From assembly GCA_902635895.1 (NCBI GenBank), contig CACPPV010000001.1, positions 62,001 to 126,000 of the forward strand: a DNA stretch of 64,000 nt. The letters are read 5' to 3'. Below, piece by piece: positions 55,538-63,964 of the stretch. The position numbers and the translations under genes are program-made. Under the pieces are notes generated by a model. The model saw only the letters and a list, made by a program, of their open reading frames with translations, did not search any database and was not told where the DNA came from. Source of the stretch: an uncultured Bacteroidota bacterium (GTDB lineage: Bacteria > Bacteroidota > Bacteroidia > Flavobacteriales > Flavobacteriaceae). Every line of letters begins with the position of its first letter. The stretch's first letter is position 1.

Positions 55538-57065
55538 TATTTAAAGAAATTTCATTAGGCCATGGAACAACTGAATTTTTTAACTTATTGAATGGCATTT
55601 GAGCATCTACTGAAATTAAGTAATTTGTTAGCATATTAGACAGTTCTATTCTTTTTTTATTTTCTTTTAATACTAGGTTGTTATTTTCAAAAATATCATC
55701 CTTTAAATTATATAATTCAATAGTTTGATTGTGATGGAAATAAATTAATTTCCAATCTCCATTTCTAACCGCACTGAAACTTCCAATTCCTGGACCACTT
55801 GGTCCCCACCAGTTTGGGTAGTGCCAAAATAAAGGTTTTAACTCATATTTTTCATTATTTAGTAATGGAACAAAACTTCTTCCATCTATTTTTTGAATCA
55901 CTGATTTTGAAATTGAATTAGTTAAATCTAAAATTGATGGAAAAAAATCATCAATAATCACTGGCTGGTGAACCTCTTTGTTACTATCATCATGAAAAGG
56001 GGAATAAACTATCATTGGAACTCTAATTCCTCCTTCATAAATAGATCCTTTACCGCTTTTAAGAGGATAATTATGCTTGTGTTTTTCTCCTTGTCTTGCT
56101 ACTGCACTTAAACCTCCATTGTCAGACATGAAAATAATTATTGTATTATGTAAAATATTCTCTTCTTTTAATTTATTCAAAATAGTACCTAAAGCGTTAT
56201 CCATACTCTCAATCATCGAAGCATACTTAATCTCAGATTTTTCAAGTCCAATATTTCTATATTTTTCACTAAATCGTTCATCTTCCATTAATGGAGTGTG
56301 TACACCATACAATGAAAAATATAGAAAAAAAGGAGAGTTTAATTTTAATGGCTTTTCTAAATTTTTTAAAATTTCTTCACTTAAAGCTTGAGTCAAAAAA
56401 ATATCTTTTCCGTGATATTTTTCAAGTCCGGGAACAGCCCATATTTTATTTTTTGAATCATTATTCCCGAAATTATCTTTTCCTAAATAGCTTTGTGGAG
56501 CTCCTGCAGCATGCCCAGCAATATTAATATCAAAACCAATATTTAAAGGATTTTCTGATGGATATCCAATAGCACCTAAATGTGCTTTACCAGCATGGAT
56601 AGTAAAATATCCATTGTCTCTTAAAATTTGAGGAAGTGGAGTTGCTAAAACTGAATTAGGGATTGAATCAGAGACTGACAATCCGTTGTAGTTCCAATTT
56701 GGAAAATCAAATGTGCTATGATTGATTTCAGCAGGTTTTCTTACGTTTGGATGTAAGGTCCAATTAGTTACCCTATGTCTAGCTGAATTCATACCAGTCA
56801 TTAGACTAATTCTGGTAGGTGAACAAACCGGTGTTGAATAAGCATTGGTGAATTTTACACCCATATCTGCCAATAATTCCATATTTGGCGTGCTGTAAAT
56901 TTCATTGTATTTTGTTTTCTTATTCCAAAAAGGCACTGAAGTATCCTGCCAACCTAAATCATCAACCATAAATAAAACAATATTGGGCTTTAATTTATCG
57001 TTGGAATAGTCACATGAAAAAAACAATAAAAGAGTTAAAAAGTAAAAAAATTTATTTATTGACAT
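55524..57065 (-). CDS. Lipoprotein sulfatase
   Basis: 513 residues with a lipoprotein signal ending FFSC (Cys18). Type I sulfatase: [28 protein letters not shown] with Cys81 as formylglycine precursor (Thr in place of the usual Ser), [20 protein letters not shown] and a C-terminal [13 protein letters not shown] unit. GKAHLG replaces the common GKWHLG. It probably faces the cell surface or periplasm. It is first in the unit with DUF2256, GH13, SsuD-like and symporter genes, and divergent from the ExbB-like operon. Confidence 0.92.
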   Translation of the reverse strand: MSINKFFYFLTLLLFFSCDYSNDKLKPNIVLFMVDDLGWQDTSVPFWNKKTKYNEIYSTPNMELLADMGVKFTNAYSTPVCSPTRISLMTGMNSARHRVTNWTLHPNVRKPAEINHSTFDFPNWNYNGLSVSDSIPNSVLATPLPQILRDNGYFTIHAGKAHLGAIGYPSENPLNIGFDINIAGHAAGAPQSYLGKDNFGNNDSKNKIWAVPGLEKYHGKDIFLTQALSEEILKNLEKPLKLNSPFFLYFSLYGVHTPLMEDERFSEKYRNIGLEKSEIKYASMIESMDNALGTILNKLKEENILHNTIIIFMSDNGGLSAVARQGEKHKHNYPLKSGKGSIYEGGIRVPMIVYSPFHDDSNKEVHQPVIIDDFFPSILDLTNSISKSVIQKIDGRSFVPLLNNEKYELKPLFWHYPNWWGPSGPGIGSFSAVRNGDWKLIYFHHNQTIELYNLKDDIFENNNLVLKENKKRIELSNMLTNYLISVDAQMPFNKLKNSVVPWPNEISLNNEEI

Positions 57066-57093
57066 CTATACAATATACAAAATTGAAAAAAAG

Positions 57094-57123
57094 AAATAAT
57101 GTTAAGTTAACTTAACATTATTT
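57094..57123. promoter_or_regulatory. 30-bp perfect palindrome, probable Xre operator
   Basis: AAATAATGTTAAGTT facing AACTTAACATTATTT with no spacer, in the divergent gap before the ExbB-like/Xre operon. The core half TAACTTAACAT recurs at 57142-57152, on the other side of the promoter box. The arrangement suggests a repressor binding around the promoter. Confidence 0.75.
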
Positions 57124-57127
57124 TATA

Positions 57128-57135
57128 TATATTTG
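57128..57135 (+). promoter_or_regulatory. Bacteroidota -7 promoter box of the ExbB-like/Xre operon
   Basis: TATATTTG matches TAnnTTTG. It is 28 bp before the ATG at 57164, and the palindrome and its repeated half lie on either side. Confidence 0.65.
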
Positions 57136-57163
57136 TAAAGCTAACTTAACATATCAATAATAA

Positions 57164-57577
57164 ATGAAACTTAAAATTTTAAGAATTATGGCAATTATAA
57201 CAGGATTAATAGGAACAACTTTGTTTAACAGATTTTTGGAGGGTGGAGCATTATTTATGTCACTAATTCTAATCTGTTTATTGACATCAGTATTCTTTAC
57301 AGTAAAATCCTTAATGAATCTCAAAAAAAATGTTGAAATTTCAAAAAAAATGATTAAACACATTAACGATAGTGGTTCGCTTGGATTAGGATTGGGTGTT
57401 ATGGGTTCATTTATTGGACTTATAACTGCTTTTGATGCTATTGAAGCAACTGGAGGAGCAGAGCCTTCAATATTGGCTGGAGGTTTAAAAGTAGCTTTAC
57501 TTTCAACTTTATTTGGACTATTTACTTATTCCATTTCTAAACTTTCAGTTCTAATTCTAAGGATCATTCAAAAATAA
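57164..57577 (+). CDS. MotA/TolQ/ExbB-like proton-channel family protein (solitary)
   Basis: 137 residues with two N-terminal helices (about 5-23, 28-47) and two more after residue 70. The second half, GLGVMGSFIGLITAFDAIEATG...PSILAGGLKVALLSTLFGL, is the family signature of ExbB/TolQ/MotA. No ExbD, TolR or MotB partner gene is next to it. It is encoded with a four-helix protein and an Xre regulator, an unusual setting. It might be a stand-alone channel or stress protein; function is not assigned. Confidence 0.78.
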   Translation: MKLKILRIMAIITGLIGTTLFNRFLEGGALFMSLILICLLTSVFFTVKSLMNLKKNVEISKKMIKHINDSGSLGLGLGVMGSFIGLITAFDAIEATGGAEPSILAGGLKVALLSTLFGLFTYSISKLSVLILRIIQK

Positions 57578-57581
57578 AATC

Positions 57582-58061
57582 ATGTCATTATCTAAAAAAG
57601 AAATATCCATTTTAATTGAAATCACTTATTCAATTGTATTTGCTTTAATTTTCCTTCCTTACTTTTATGAAAATCAAGAGAAAAATTTGATTTTAATTGA
57701 TGGTTTAATTGAAAAAATAATTCAAATAATAATATCTACAGTAATCTATTTTTCCATAGCCTATTCTGTTTTAGAGGTTGTTTTCAAAAAAAAAGAAAAT
57801 AGAGATGAAAGAGACGATATGATAAATTCAAAATCCTATAAATTAGGTTATTTGCTTTACGAATTCTCTTTGTTCATATTTATTGGGTATTTATGTTCTA
57901 ATTTTCAAAATAAAGAATTATTAAATCTCACAGGAAATCAAGAATTATATATTAGCTTTCAAATAACAGATACTGGAATTGTTTTTGCTGTTCTGGTACT
58001 ACTTGCATTTATATCGATAATTAAATCATTATATCAATTTTACCTACACAGAACAGCTTAA
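57582..58061 (+). CDS. Four-helix membrane protein, unknown function
   Basis: 159 residues with helices at about 12-27, 42-62, 87-107 and 126-147. The loop FKKKENRDERDDMINSKSYKLGY with RDERD is reminiscent of small membrane proteins (DUF2178-like) that are encoded with YozG-type Xre regulators. It is 4 bp after the ExbB-like gene and 1 bp before the regulator gene. Confidence 0.75.
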   Translation: MSLSKKEISILIEITYSIVFALIFLPYFYENQEKNLILIDGLIEKIIQIIISTVIYFSIAYSVLEVVFKKKENRDERDDMINSKSYKLGYLLYEFSLFIFIGYLCSNFQNKELLNLTGNQELYISFQITDTGIVFAVLVLLAFISIIKSLYQFYLHRTA

Positions 58062-58062
58062 G

Positions 58063-58272
58063 ATGATTTTAAAAAACACCTTGAAAGAAGTTAGACAGAA
58101 AAAGTGTTTAACACAGGAAGAATTAGGAGCCAGTGTTGGAGTAAGCAGACAAACAATTATTTCAATTGAAAGATATAGGTACAAGCCAACTCTAGAACTA
58201 GCTATGAAAATTGCTGAAAAACTTAATATACGGATTGAAAAACTGTTCTATTTTGAAGAAATAAAAAAATAG
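58063..58272 (+). CDS. Xre family helix-turn-helix regulator (YozG-like)
   Basis: 69 residues, nearly all a single HTH domain: LKEVRQKKCLTQEELGASVGVSRQTIISIERYRYKPTLELAMKIAEKLN, with the recognition helix at SRQTIISIE. Such small regulators often repress their own operon with linked membrane proteins. The palindrome at 57094 is the likely target. It is last in the operon and convergent with the CNNM gene, 4 bp apart. Confidence 0.9.
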   Translation: MILKNTLKEVRQKKCLTQEELGASVGVSRQTIISIERYRYKPTLELAMKIAEKLNIRIEKLFYFEEIKK

Positions 58273-58276
58273 AATA

Positions 58277-59356
58277 CTATTTTTCAACGATAGTTTTTTT
58301 AGATCTAGCTAAGGCTTGCATATCTTTGACTGTATCGGTTTCATCCATTATCTCACGACCAAGTAAAGTCTCTATTATATCTTCTAATGTTACAATTCCG
58401 TTGACTGTTCCATTGTCATCAGTGACGATAGATATGTGCTCTCTTTCTTTAATTAACTTATCGAAAACTTGAGGGATTTGAGATTCATAATTTGAAAAAA
58501 TAGCTTTTCTTTTAATTGATATTAACAAAGAATCTCCATTGTTTTTTACAATTTGCTCTAATATATTATCTTTTAGAACATAACCTGTTATGTTATCGGT
58601 TTTTTCAGAATAAATTGGAATCCTAGAAAAAGACAATTTAGTGTTTTTATTGTAAAAATTTTGAATAGTTTCAGATTCTGAAGCAATTTTCATAACTGAA
58701 AAAGGCGTCATAATGTTTCGAATCTTAACATCTTTAAACTTTACCATATTTTTGATAATATCAGACTCGCTTTCTTCAATAACACCTTCTTCCTCTGCTA
58801 TTTCAGCCATTGTTGAAAAATCTTCCCGAGTAAATACACTTATTTTTTTTGATTTATTGATAAGTCTGGTAAAAAATTGTAACAAAAACAGAATTCCAGT
58901 ATTTCTGAAAAGTGGAATTATTGAGCTTAAAAAAGCAGATGTAAATCTTACCAATTTATGCCAATAAGTCGCACCCAAAGTTTTTGGAATGATTTCCGAA
59001 ACTAATAAAATTAACACTGTCATTATCCCTGAAACTATTCCAACTGCTAAATCTTCAGTTAATAGTGTTCCAAAGAGTTCATATGAATCATTATTTATTG
59101 ACGAATAAACTTCTTTTGCTTGAACTCCTACCAAAATTGCACCTACTGTATGCGCTATAGTATTGAGAGTCAAAATAATTATTAATGGTTCATCAATATT
59201 TTTCCTCATCATTTGAAGGTTTTCAGCATATTTTTTACCCTCATTTATTTTGATTTTTAGAAAGGTAGGATTAACACTTAAAAGCACAGCTTCTAAGATT
59301 GAGCACAAAAAAGATAAAGTTATGGTGAGTGTAGCGTATAGAATTAGTAAATTCAA
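58277..59356 (-). CDS. CNNM/CorC-type membrane protein with CBS pair
   Basis: 359 residues. The N-terminal DUF21/CNNM domain (about 1-180) has four helices and FLCSILEAVLLSVNP, NTIAHTVGAILVG and SEIIPKTLGATYWHKL. An acidic linker EIAEEEGVIEESESDIIKNMVKF leads to a CBS pair (about 215-335: NIMTPFSVMKI... IVTDDNGTVNGIVTLEDIIETLLG). The C-terminal CorC domain seen in many relatives is missing. It probably exports or senses Mg2+ or related cations. Confidence 0.9.
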   Translation of the reverse strand: MNLLILYATLTITLSFLCSILEAVLLSVNPTFLKIKINEGKKYAENLQMMRKNIDEPLIIILTLNTIAHTVGAILVGVQAKEVYSSINNDSYELFGTLLTEDLAVGIVSGIMTVLILLVSEIIPKTLGATYWHKLVRFTSAFLSSIIPLFRNTGILFLLQFFTRLINKSKKISVFTREDFSTMAEIAEEEGVIEESESDIIKNMVKFKDVKIRNIMTPFSVMKIASESETIQNFYNKNTKLSFSRIPIYSEKTDNITGYVLKDNILEQIVKNNGDSLLISIKRKAIFSNYESQIPQVFDKLIKEREHISIVTDDNGTVNGIVTLEDIIETLLGREIMDETDTVKDMQALARSKKTIVEK

Positions 59357-59415
59357 AGTCTATTTTAAAATTTATAATAAATATAAAAACAAATATTCGA
59401 TTTAGTAAGGTTTAT

Positions 59416-59423
59416 TATTTTTG
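59416..59423 (+). promoter_or_regulatory. Bacteroidota -7 promoter box of the ABC exporter operon
   Basis: TATTTTTG matches TAnnTTTG, 22 bp before the TTG start at 59446. Confidence 0.6.
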
Positions 59424-59445
59424 TGATCAAAAAAATTTAAGTTAA

Positions 59446-60069
59446 TTGATTAAGACCGAAAAAATAGAGTTTAGTTATGATAATGACTTCATATTCAAAT
59501 TTGAAGACATCATGCTTAAAAATGAAGAAAATTTATTAATACTTGGTAATTCAGGTATTGGAAAAACTACATTATTACATCTTTTATCTGGATTACTAAA
59601 AGCTAAATCAGGCTCAATTGAATTGTATGGAAAAGAACTAACTAAACTTTCTTCATTTCAACTTGATAGATTTAGAAGAGATAATATAGGAATTGTTTTT
59701 CAGAAACCTCATTTTGTAAATTCATTAACAGTAAAAGAAAATTTAGAATTAGCCCAGTATATAGCTGAAAAAAAAGATAATAAAAGGATCGAAACCATTT
59801 TAAACAACTTAAATATTTTTGATAAAATAAATAAAAAGACAAATGAATTAAGTCAGGGTGAAAAACAAAGGGTTTCTATAGCTCTTGCTATTGTTAATTC
59901 TCCCAAATTAATTTTAGCCGATGAACCAACATCAAGCTTAGATGATGATAATTGCTCAAACGTTATTAAACTTTTAAAAAAACAAGCATCAGATTTTGGG
60001 GCTCAATTAATAGTAATTACTCACGATAGTCGACTAAAGAAACATTTTAAAAAATCTATTAAGTTGTGA
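59446..60069 (+). CDS. ABC transporter ATP-binding protein (LolD/MacB-like)
   Basis: 207 residues from a TTG start. Walker A GNSGIGKTT, Q-loop VFQKPHF, signature LSQGEKQRVSIA, Walker B LILADEPTSSLDDDN and switch His in ITHDS. It powers the FtsX-type permease encoded next, whose GTG start overlaps this stop by 4 bp. This class extrudes lipoproteins, peptides or metal-loaded ligands rather than importing solutes. Confidence 0.93.
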   Translation: MIKTEKIEFSYDNDFIFKFEDIMLKNEENLLILGNSGIGKTTLLHLLSGLLKAKSGSIELYGKELTKLSSFQLDRFRRDNIGIVFQKPHFVNSLTVKENLELAQYIAEKKDNKRIETILNNLNIFDKINKKTNELSQGEKQRVSIALAIVNSPKLILADEPTSSLDDDNCSNVIKLLKKQASDFGAQLIVITHDSRLKKHFKKSIKL

Positions 60070-61328
60070 ATGTATTTAAGCTAAGCATAAAAAATATTTT
60101 CAACAAAGCTTTAAGCTCTACTATTACTGTTGCTTTACTAGTTCTTGGAATAGGAATAATCTCTTTACTTCTTCAATTAAATTCACTAATTAAAGATCAA
60201 ATGGAAAATAATTTAAGAGGAATTGATATGGTTATTGGTGCAAAAGGAAGCCCTCTTCAATTAATACTTTCTTCGGTTTATCACATTGACTCACCAACTG
60301 GAAATATATCTCTTTCTGAGGCAGAAAAAATTAGTAATAATAAAATGGTTGGATCAAGCATCAAGCTTCTCTACGGAGACAATCATAAAGGTTATAGGAT
60401 AGTAGGAACTGAAAAAAAATTAATTGATTTATATAAGGGTGAATTAATTAAAGGCAAACAATGGGATAAGCCTTACGAAGTTGTAGTTGGATCCAAAGTT
60501 TATGAAAAATTAAAAATAAAATTAGGGGATAGCTTAATCAGTTCTCATGGATTAAGAGAAACAGGTCAAGCTCATTCAGATAGAGCATTTGTAGTTGTTG
60601 GATTATTGAAACCATCCAGTTCCGTAATGGATCAACTTATTCTTACATCACCTGAAAGTGTATGGAATATTCATGGTTCTCATGACCATGATGAAGAACA
60701 TGACCATGATGAGGAACATGACCATGACGAAGAGCATAACCATGATGAAGAACATGAACATGATGAAGAACATGAACATGATGATAGAGAAATAACTGCG
60801 ATGTTAATCAAATTCAAAAGTCCGATGAACATCATTCAATTTCCTCGACAGATTAATGAAAATACCAATCTTCAAGCAGCTGTACCCTCATATGAAATTT
60901 CAAGATTGTTTAAACTTTTTGGATTTGGAATAGAGACTTTAAGCTACCTAGCATACTTAATAATAATTGTTTCTGCATTCAGTCTTTTTATTAATTTATT
61001 CAACTCAATGAATGATAGAAAATATGAAATGGCTTTAATTAGAACATTGGGAGCTTCAAGATTTCAGTTATCAAAAATGATAATTTTCGAAAGTTTAATT
61101 CTTACAGTTACTGGTTTTATGATTGGCTTACTTTTTAGCAGGTTTGGAGTAATGTTTGTATCTTCATTAATGGACGAAAGTATAAATTACGACTTGAGTT
61201 CAATTATAATACTAAACGAAGAATATTGGCTATTAGCTTTATCTATATTAATTGGTTTAATTTCTGCACTAATTCCTGTCATTCAAGTGTACAGAATGAA
61301 TATTTCAAAAATTCTTGCTGATGAATAA
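60066..61328 (+). CDS. ABC permease (FtsX/MacB type) with a His-Asp-Glu repeat loop
   Basis: 420 residues from a GTG start. A helix at about 16-37, a large periplasmic domain (MVIGAKGSPLQLILSSVYHID, GYRIVGTEKKLIDLY), then three helices from about 300, typical of FtsX-fold permeases (MNDRKYEMALIRTLGASRFQLSKM). Residues 206-240 in the periplasmic domain are six HDHDEE-type repeats, a strong candidate for zinc, copper or nickel binding. Similar permeases with His-rich loops are found in presumed metal-handling ABC systems. The next gene overlaps by 8 bp. Confidence 0.9.
   Translation: MNVFKLSIKNIFNKALSSTITVALLVLGIGIISLLLQLNSLIKDQMENNLRGIDMVIGAKGSPLQLILSSVYHIDSPTGNISLSEAEKISNNKMVGSSIKLLYGDNHKGYRIVGTEKKLIDLYKGELIKGKQWDKPYEVVVGSKVYEKLKIKLGDSLISSHGLRETGQAHSDRAFVVVGLLKPSSSVMDQLILTSPESVWNIHGSHDHDEEHDHDEEHDHDEEHNHDEEHEHDEEHEHDDREITAMLIKFKSPMNIIQFPRQINENTNLQAAVPSYEISRLFKLFGFGIETLSYLAYLIIIVSAFSLFINLFNSMNDRKYEMALIRTLGASRFQLSKMIIFESLILTVTGFMIGLLFSRFGVMFVSSLMDESINYDLSSIIILNEEYWLLALSILIGLISALIPVIQVYRMNISKILADE
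60681..60785 (+). repeat. 18-bp tandem repeat encoding HDHDEE units
   Basis: Six units of CATGACCATGATGAAGAA or close variants, in frame within the ABC permease gene. Base changes are mostly synonymous or swap Asp for Asn or Glu, so the His spacing is kept. Copy number may vary between strains. Confidence 0.9.
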
Positions 61329-61755
61329 ATTTATTATAATAATCTTTTTTTTGATTTCTAATTCAATTTATTCTCAAGTTGAAATTGATTGGCTAAAACT
61401 AAGAGATGTTTATTACGAATCCGAATATAATGAAGAACTTTATGGATATTATCAAATTGCACATTTTGGTGAAACAGTTGAATCTTTAGATAACAAAGAA
61501 GTTAGAATTACTGGCTACATGCTAACTCTTGCTCCTGATGAAGGTATTTTCGTGTTGTCTGAAAATCCTTATGCTGATTGTTTCTTCTGTGGGTTTGGAG
61601 GACCTGAGTCGGCCATAGAACTTAGATTAAATCCAGGTTATGATGATTTTTTAATGGATGAACTAGTGACAGTTACTGGAATTCTCCGACTTAAAAGAGA
61701 CGATGTTAGTAGTGGAGTTTATATCATGGACAATGCTACTGCAATTAAAAAATAA
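61321..61755 (+). CDS. Secreted DUF3299-like protein with CFFCG motif, ABC partner
   Basis: 144 residues from the ATG at 61321, which overlaps the permease stop; the track uses a TTG two codons earlier. Signal peptide about 1-18 (ending SIYSQ). The domain has KEVRITGYMLTL, FVLSENPYADCFFCGFGGPESAIEL and LMDELVTVTGILRLKRDD, the pattern of DUF3299-type proteins often found next to such ABC exporters. The CFFCG pair could bind metal. With the His-rich permease this suggests a periplasmic metal-handling unit. Confidence 0.8.
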   Translation: MNKFIIIIFFLISNSIYSQVEIDWLKLRDVYYESEYNEELYGYYQIAHFGETVESLDNKEVRITGYMLTLAPDEGIFVLSENPYADCFFCGFGGPESAIELRLNPGYDDFLMDELVTVTGILRLKRDDVSSGVYIMDNATAIKK

Positions 61756-61772
61756 ATTATTTTATAATAGCT

Positions 61773-62492
61773 ATGCATAATACAGATTATTTAAAAATTT
61801 TATTATTAATTGTATTTCCTATTACCCTATTATCTCAAAATAACTTAACTATAAATCATCTTTATCCAAAAAATGATTTAATTATTAAATCTCAAGATGA
61901 TTGGGGTAAAAAAAACTATAAAAAGGTTATTGAAGAATTTAAAGAAAAGCCTCTAAATTTAAATGACATAGTTTTTTTAGGAAATAGTATCACTGCTGGA
62001 GGTAACGATTGGAGTGAAAGATTAAACATACCAAATATAAAAAACAGAGGAATTGGAGGAGATACAACTGATGGTGTTATAGCTAGATTAGATGAAATAA
62101 TATATTTTAAACCTAGAGCAGTTTTTTTATTAATTGGCATTAATGATCTTTGGAATAATCCTCAAACGGATTCATCAATTAAAAGAATTGGAAACAACAT
62201 ACATAAAATTGCTACTCACATCTCACAAAAATCTCCTAAAACAATAATTTATGTTCAAACTGTTCTTCCAGTGAAAAAAGAAATTTATAAAAATCAAATA
62301 ATTAGTTTAAATCAAATTATAAAAAACAATGCTTCTAATTCAAAATCATACTCTGTAATCGATTTATACTCAATTTTCGTAAATGATTCAGGATTAATTA
62401 TTGACGAGCTTAGTTATGACGGAGTTCATTTAAACGAAAAGGGATACGACCACTGGGTTAAATTTATAAAACCAATTCTTGATCAATTGTAG
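61773..62492 (+). CDS. Secreted SGNH/GDSL hydrolase
   Basis: 239 residues with a signal peptide (about 1-22, ending LLSQ). SGNH blocks are FLGNSITAGGN (nucleophile Ser), RGIGGDTTDG, IGINDLW (Asn) and YDGVHLNEKGYD (Asp and His), so the catalytic set is complete. It is an esterase, lipase or acetylhydrolase; the layout resembles platelet-activating-factor acetylhydrolase-like and carbohydrate acetylesterase-like members. It follows the DUF3299-like gene by 17 bp and is followed by a terminator. Confidence 0.92.
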   Translation: MHNTDYLKILLLIVFPITLLSQNNLTINHLYPKNDLIIKSQDDWGKKNYKKVIEEFKEKPLNLNDIVFLGNSITAGGNDWSERLNIPNIKNRGIGGDTTDGVIARLDEIIYFKPRAVFLLIGINDLWNNPQTDSSIKRIGNNIHKIATHISQKSPKTIIYVQTVLPVKKEIYKNQIISLNQIIKNNASNSKSYSVIDLYSIFVNDSGLIIDELSYDGVHLNEKGYDHWVKFIKPILDQL

Positions 62493-62515
62493 ATTATAGA
62501 TTTTTTAATAAAATA

Positions 62516-62541
62516 AAAACCCTCAATTTCTCGAGGGTTTT
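62516..62541. terminator. Terminator between convergent SGNH and NTF2-like genes
   Basis: AAAACCCTC-AATTTCTC-GAGGGTTTTTTT. The GC-rich stem and A/T tracts on both sides allow it to serve both convergent genes. Confidence 0.88.
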
Positions 62542-62552
62542 TTTGTAATTGA

Positions 62553-63485
62553 TTATTGAAGTTTTGCTTGATTCCAAGATTCCCAATGCCTTGTTATCTT
62601 TCCATCTTCATTGAAATTATGGTTAAACATTACTGGGAATACTATTTCTTTTCCATCTTTTTTTCTTGTTACTGAAACTCTCCACCACGATTGAACAAAA
62701 TCAGCTCCTGATTCAATTTCAAAAAACTTGATCCACATATTGTCCATACCTTTAATTTCAAAATTACTTTTAAAAGTATTGAATCCATCTCTTAATCCAT
62801 CTAAATTTAAAGGATCAGCTCCCCAATCATTGAATAATCCATTGACATTTACGTTCTCAGCAAAATCAACAAATAAATTTTCATCATCGTTGTATTGTAG
62901 CGCTTTAATAAATCGCCTAACAGTATTAATGTTTGGGTGATGTGAATACACTTCCCCATCCTCCAATTCTCTTTGACTTTTTTGTGTTTCAGTATATGGT
63001 CTTTGATTAAGATAATATCTAGCAAAAACTACTTGATTATCTTTATTTACAACATATTGAGTATGTCTTGGTTGAGAATAATCAATTCCTGTTGTTCCTC
63101 CTACTGCAGTAAAATATTCCCAGCTGTAAATCCATGTTACACCTGAAAAATTTTCATCTTTATATTCCACTGCATCTGGATAAGAATTTGAAGTTTTTCT
63201 AACACTATAGTACTTTGATATAGCATGAGCACTATTGACTTGTTGAATAAATTCAGCTTTAGTTTGTGGTTCTGCATCTTTATTCATTTGTTCTCCGGAA
63301 ACTCCTTTAAAGTCGTCTGAAATAATTTTAGATAAAGCTTCTGAATCGTTTGCATTCATTGCAGAGTGTAAATTTTCAATAACTTCAATGGCAGGATGGT
63401 TAATATAAATATTACCATTTTTCTTTTTTTGAGCATTTAATGATATGGTTACAAAAAATGCAATTAGTAAAATTTTAATTTTCAT
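62553..63485 (-). CDS. Secreted protein with two NTF2/SnoaL-like domains (paralogue of 35887)
   Basis: 310 residues with a signal peptide (about 1-18, ending LNAQ). Two NTF2-like units: about 33-165 (NLHSAMNANDSEALSKIISDDFKG) and about 185-308 (RRFIKALQYNDDENLFVDFAENVNVNG). After the signal it has KKKNGNIYINHPAIEVIENL, close to KKKNGVLYDKHPGIDLIASY in the paralogue. The function is unknown; a secreted small-molecule binding or modifying role is possible. Its upstream region shares a TACTAATATAA stretch with that of the paralogue. Confidence 0.82.
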   Translation of the reverse strand: MKIKILLIAFFVTISLNAQKKKNGNIYINHPAIEVIENLHSAMNANDSEALSKIISDDFKGVSGEQMNKDAEPQTKAEFIQQVNSAHAISKYYSVRKTSNSYPDAVEYKDENFSGVTWIYSWEYFTAVGGTTGIDYSQPRHTQYVVNKDNQVVFARYYLNQRPYTETQKSQRELEDGEVYSHHPNINTVRRFIKALQYNDDENLFVDFAENVNVNGLFNDWGADPLNLDGLRDGFNTFKSNFEIKGMDNMWIKFFEIESGADFVQSWWRVSVTRKKDGKEIVFPVMFNHNFNEDGKITRHWESWNQAKLQ

Positions 63486-63518
63486 TTTATAAATTATTGG
63501 TTAGTAAACTACTAATAT

Positions 63519-63542
63519 AAAACATTCTACATAAAATGTTTT
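63519..63542 (-). terminator. Possible terminator after the thioesterase gene
   Basis: On the minus strand, AAAACATT-TTATGTAG-AATGTTTT, about 30 bp past the thioesterase stop. It is AT-rich with only a short T run, so moderately weak. Confidence 0.4.
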
Positions 63543-63571
63543 GTATGTTAAAAATAAATTTGAATAAAATT

Positions 63572-63964
63572 CTAACTGAAAACCTCTACTATTTCTTTAG
63601 GAATTCTACAAGGTTTATTGGTCTTGGAGCTAATTAAGCACCAATTTGTTATGGAACTAACTAGTAGTTTTTCTGAATTATCATTATATATTTCCACTAC
63701 TCTGCTGGACTTAACGCCTGCTGTTTTCTCAACATAAGTCTTTATTTTTATTTTATCTTTTAATAAAGCAGGTCGCAAATATTTTATATTATGATCTAAT
63801 AAAACCCAATGGTAATTTTCTAAAGTTTGGCTTGAAACCAGACTTTTCCAATGTTTTTTAGCTATGTCTAATATCCAGTATATATAAACAATATTATTTA
63901 CATGATTTAAATCATCTAAATCATCTTTAGAAACAACAATTTTCTTCTCTAAAATTTTTTTCAT
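63572..63964 (-). CDS. Acyl-CoA thioesterase (4HBT hotdog fold)
   Basis: 130 residues. The hotdog active site DLDDLNHVNNIVYIYW carries the catalytic Asp of the YbgC/4HBT group. DHNIKYLRPALLKDKIKIKTYVE and NWCLISSKTNKPCRIP follow as in acyl-CoA thioesterases. It hydrolyses acyl-CoA in the cytoplasm. The 36 bp to the window edge hold no further gene that I can see. Confidence 0.9.
   Translation of the reverse strand: MKKILEKKIVVSKDDLDDLNHVNNIVYIYWILDIAKKHWKSLVSSQTLENYHWVLLDHNIKYLRPALLKDKIKIKTYVEKTAGVKSSRVVEIYNDNSEKLLVSSITNWCLISSKTNKPCRIPKEIVEVFS

Noticed and set aside
60681-60785. Tandem 18-bp repeat as a CRISPR-like or regulatory array
   Set aside because: Units are contiguous without spacers and in frame, encoding a His/Asp/Glu-rich protein loop.
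63501-63515. TTAGTA-AAC-TACTAA as a sixth TetR-type operator
   Set aside because: The gap between half-sites is 3 bp instead of 6, which would place the two halves on different helix faces; the gene behind it is unrelated to the cluster.
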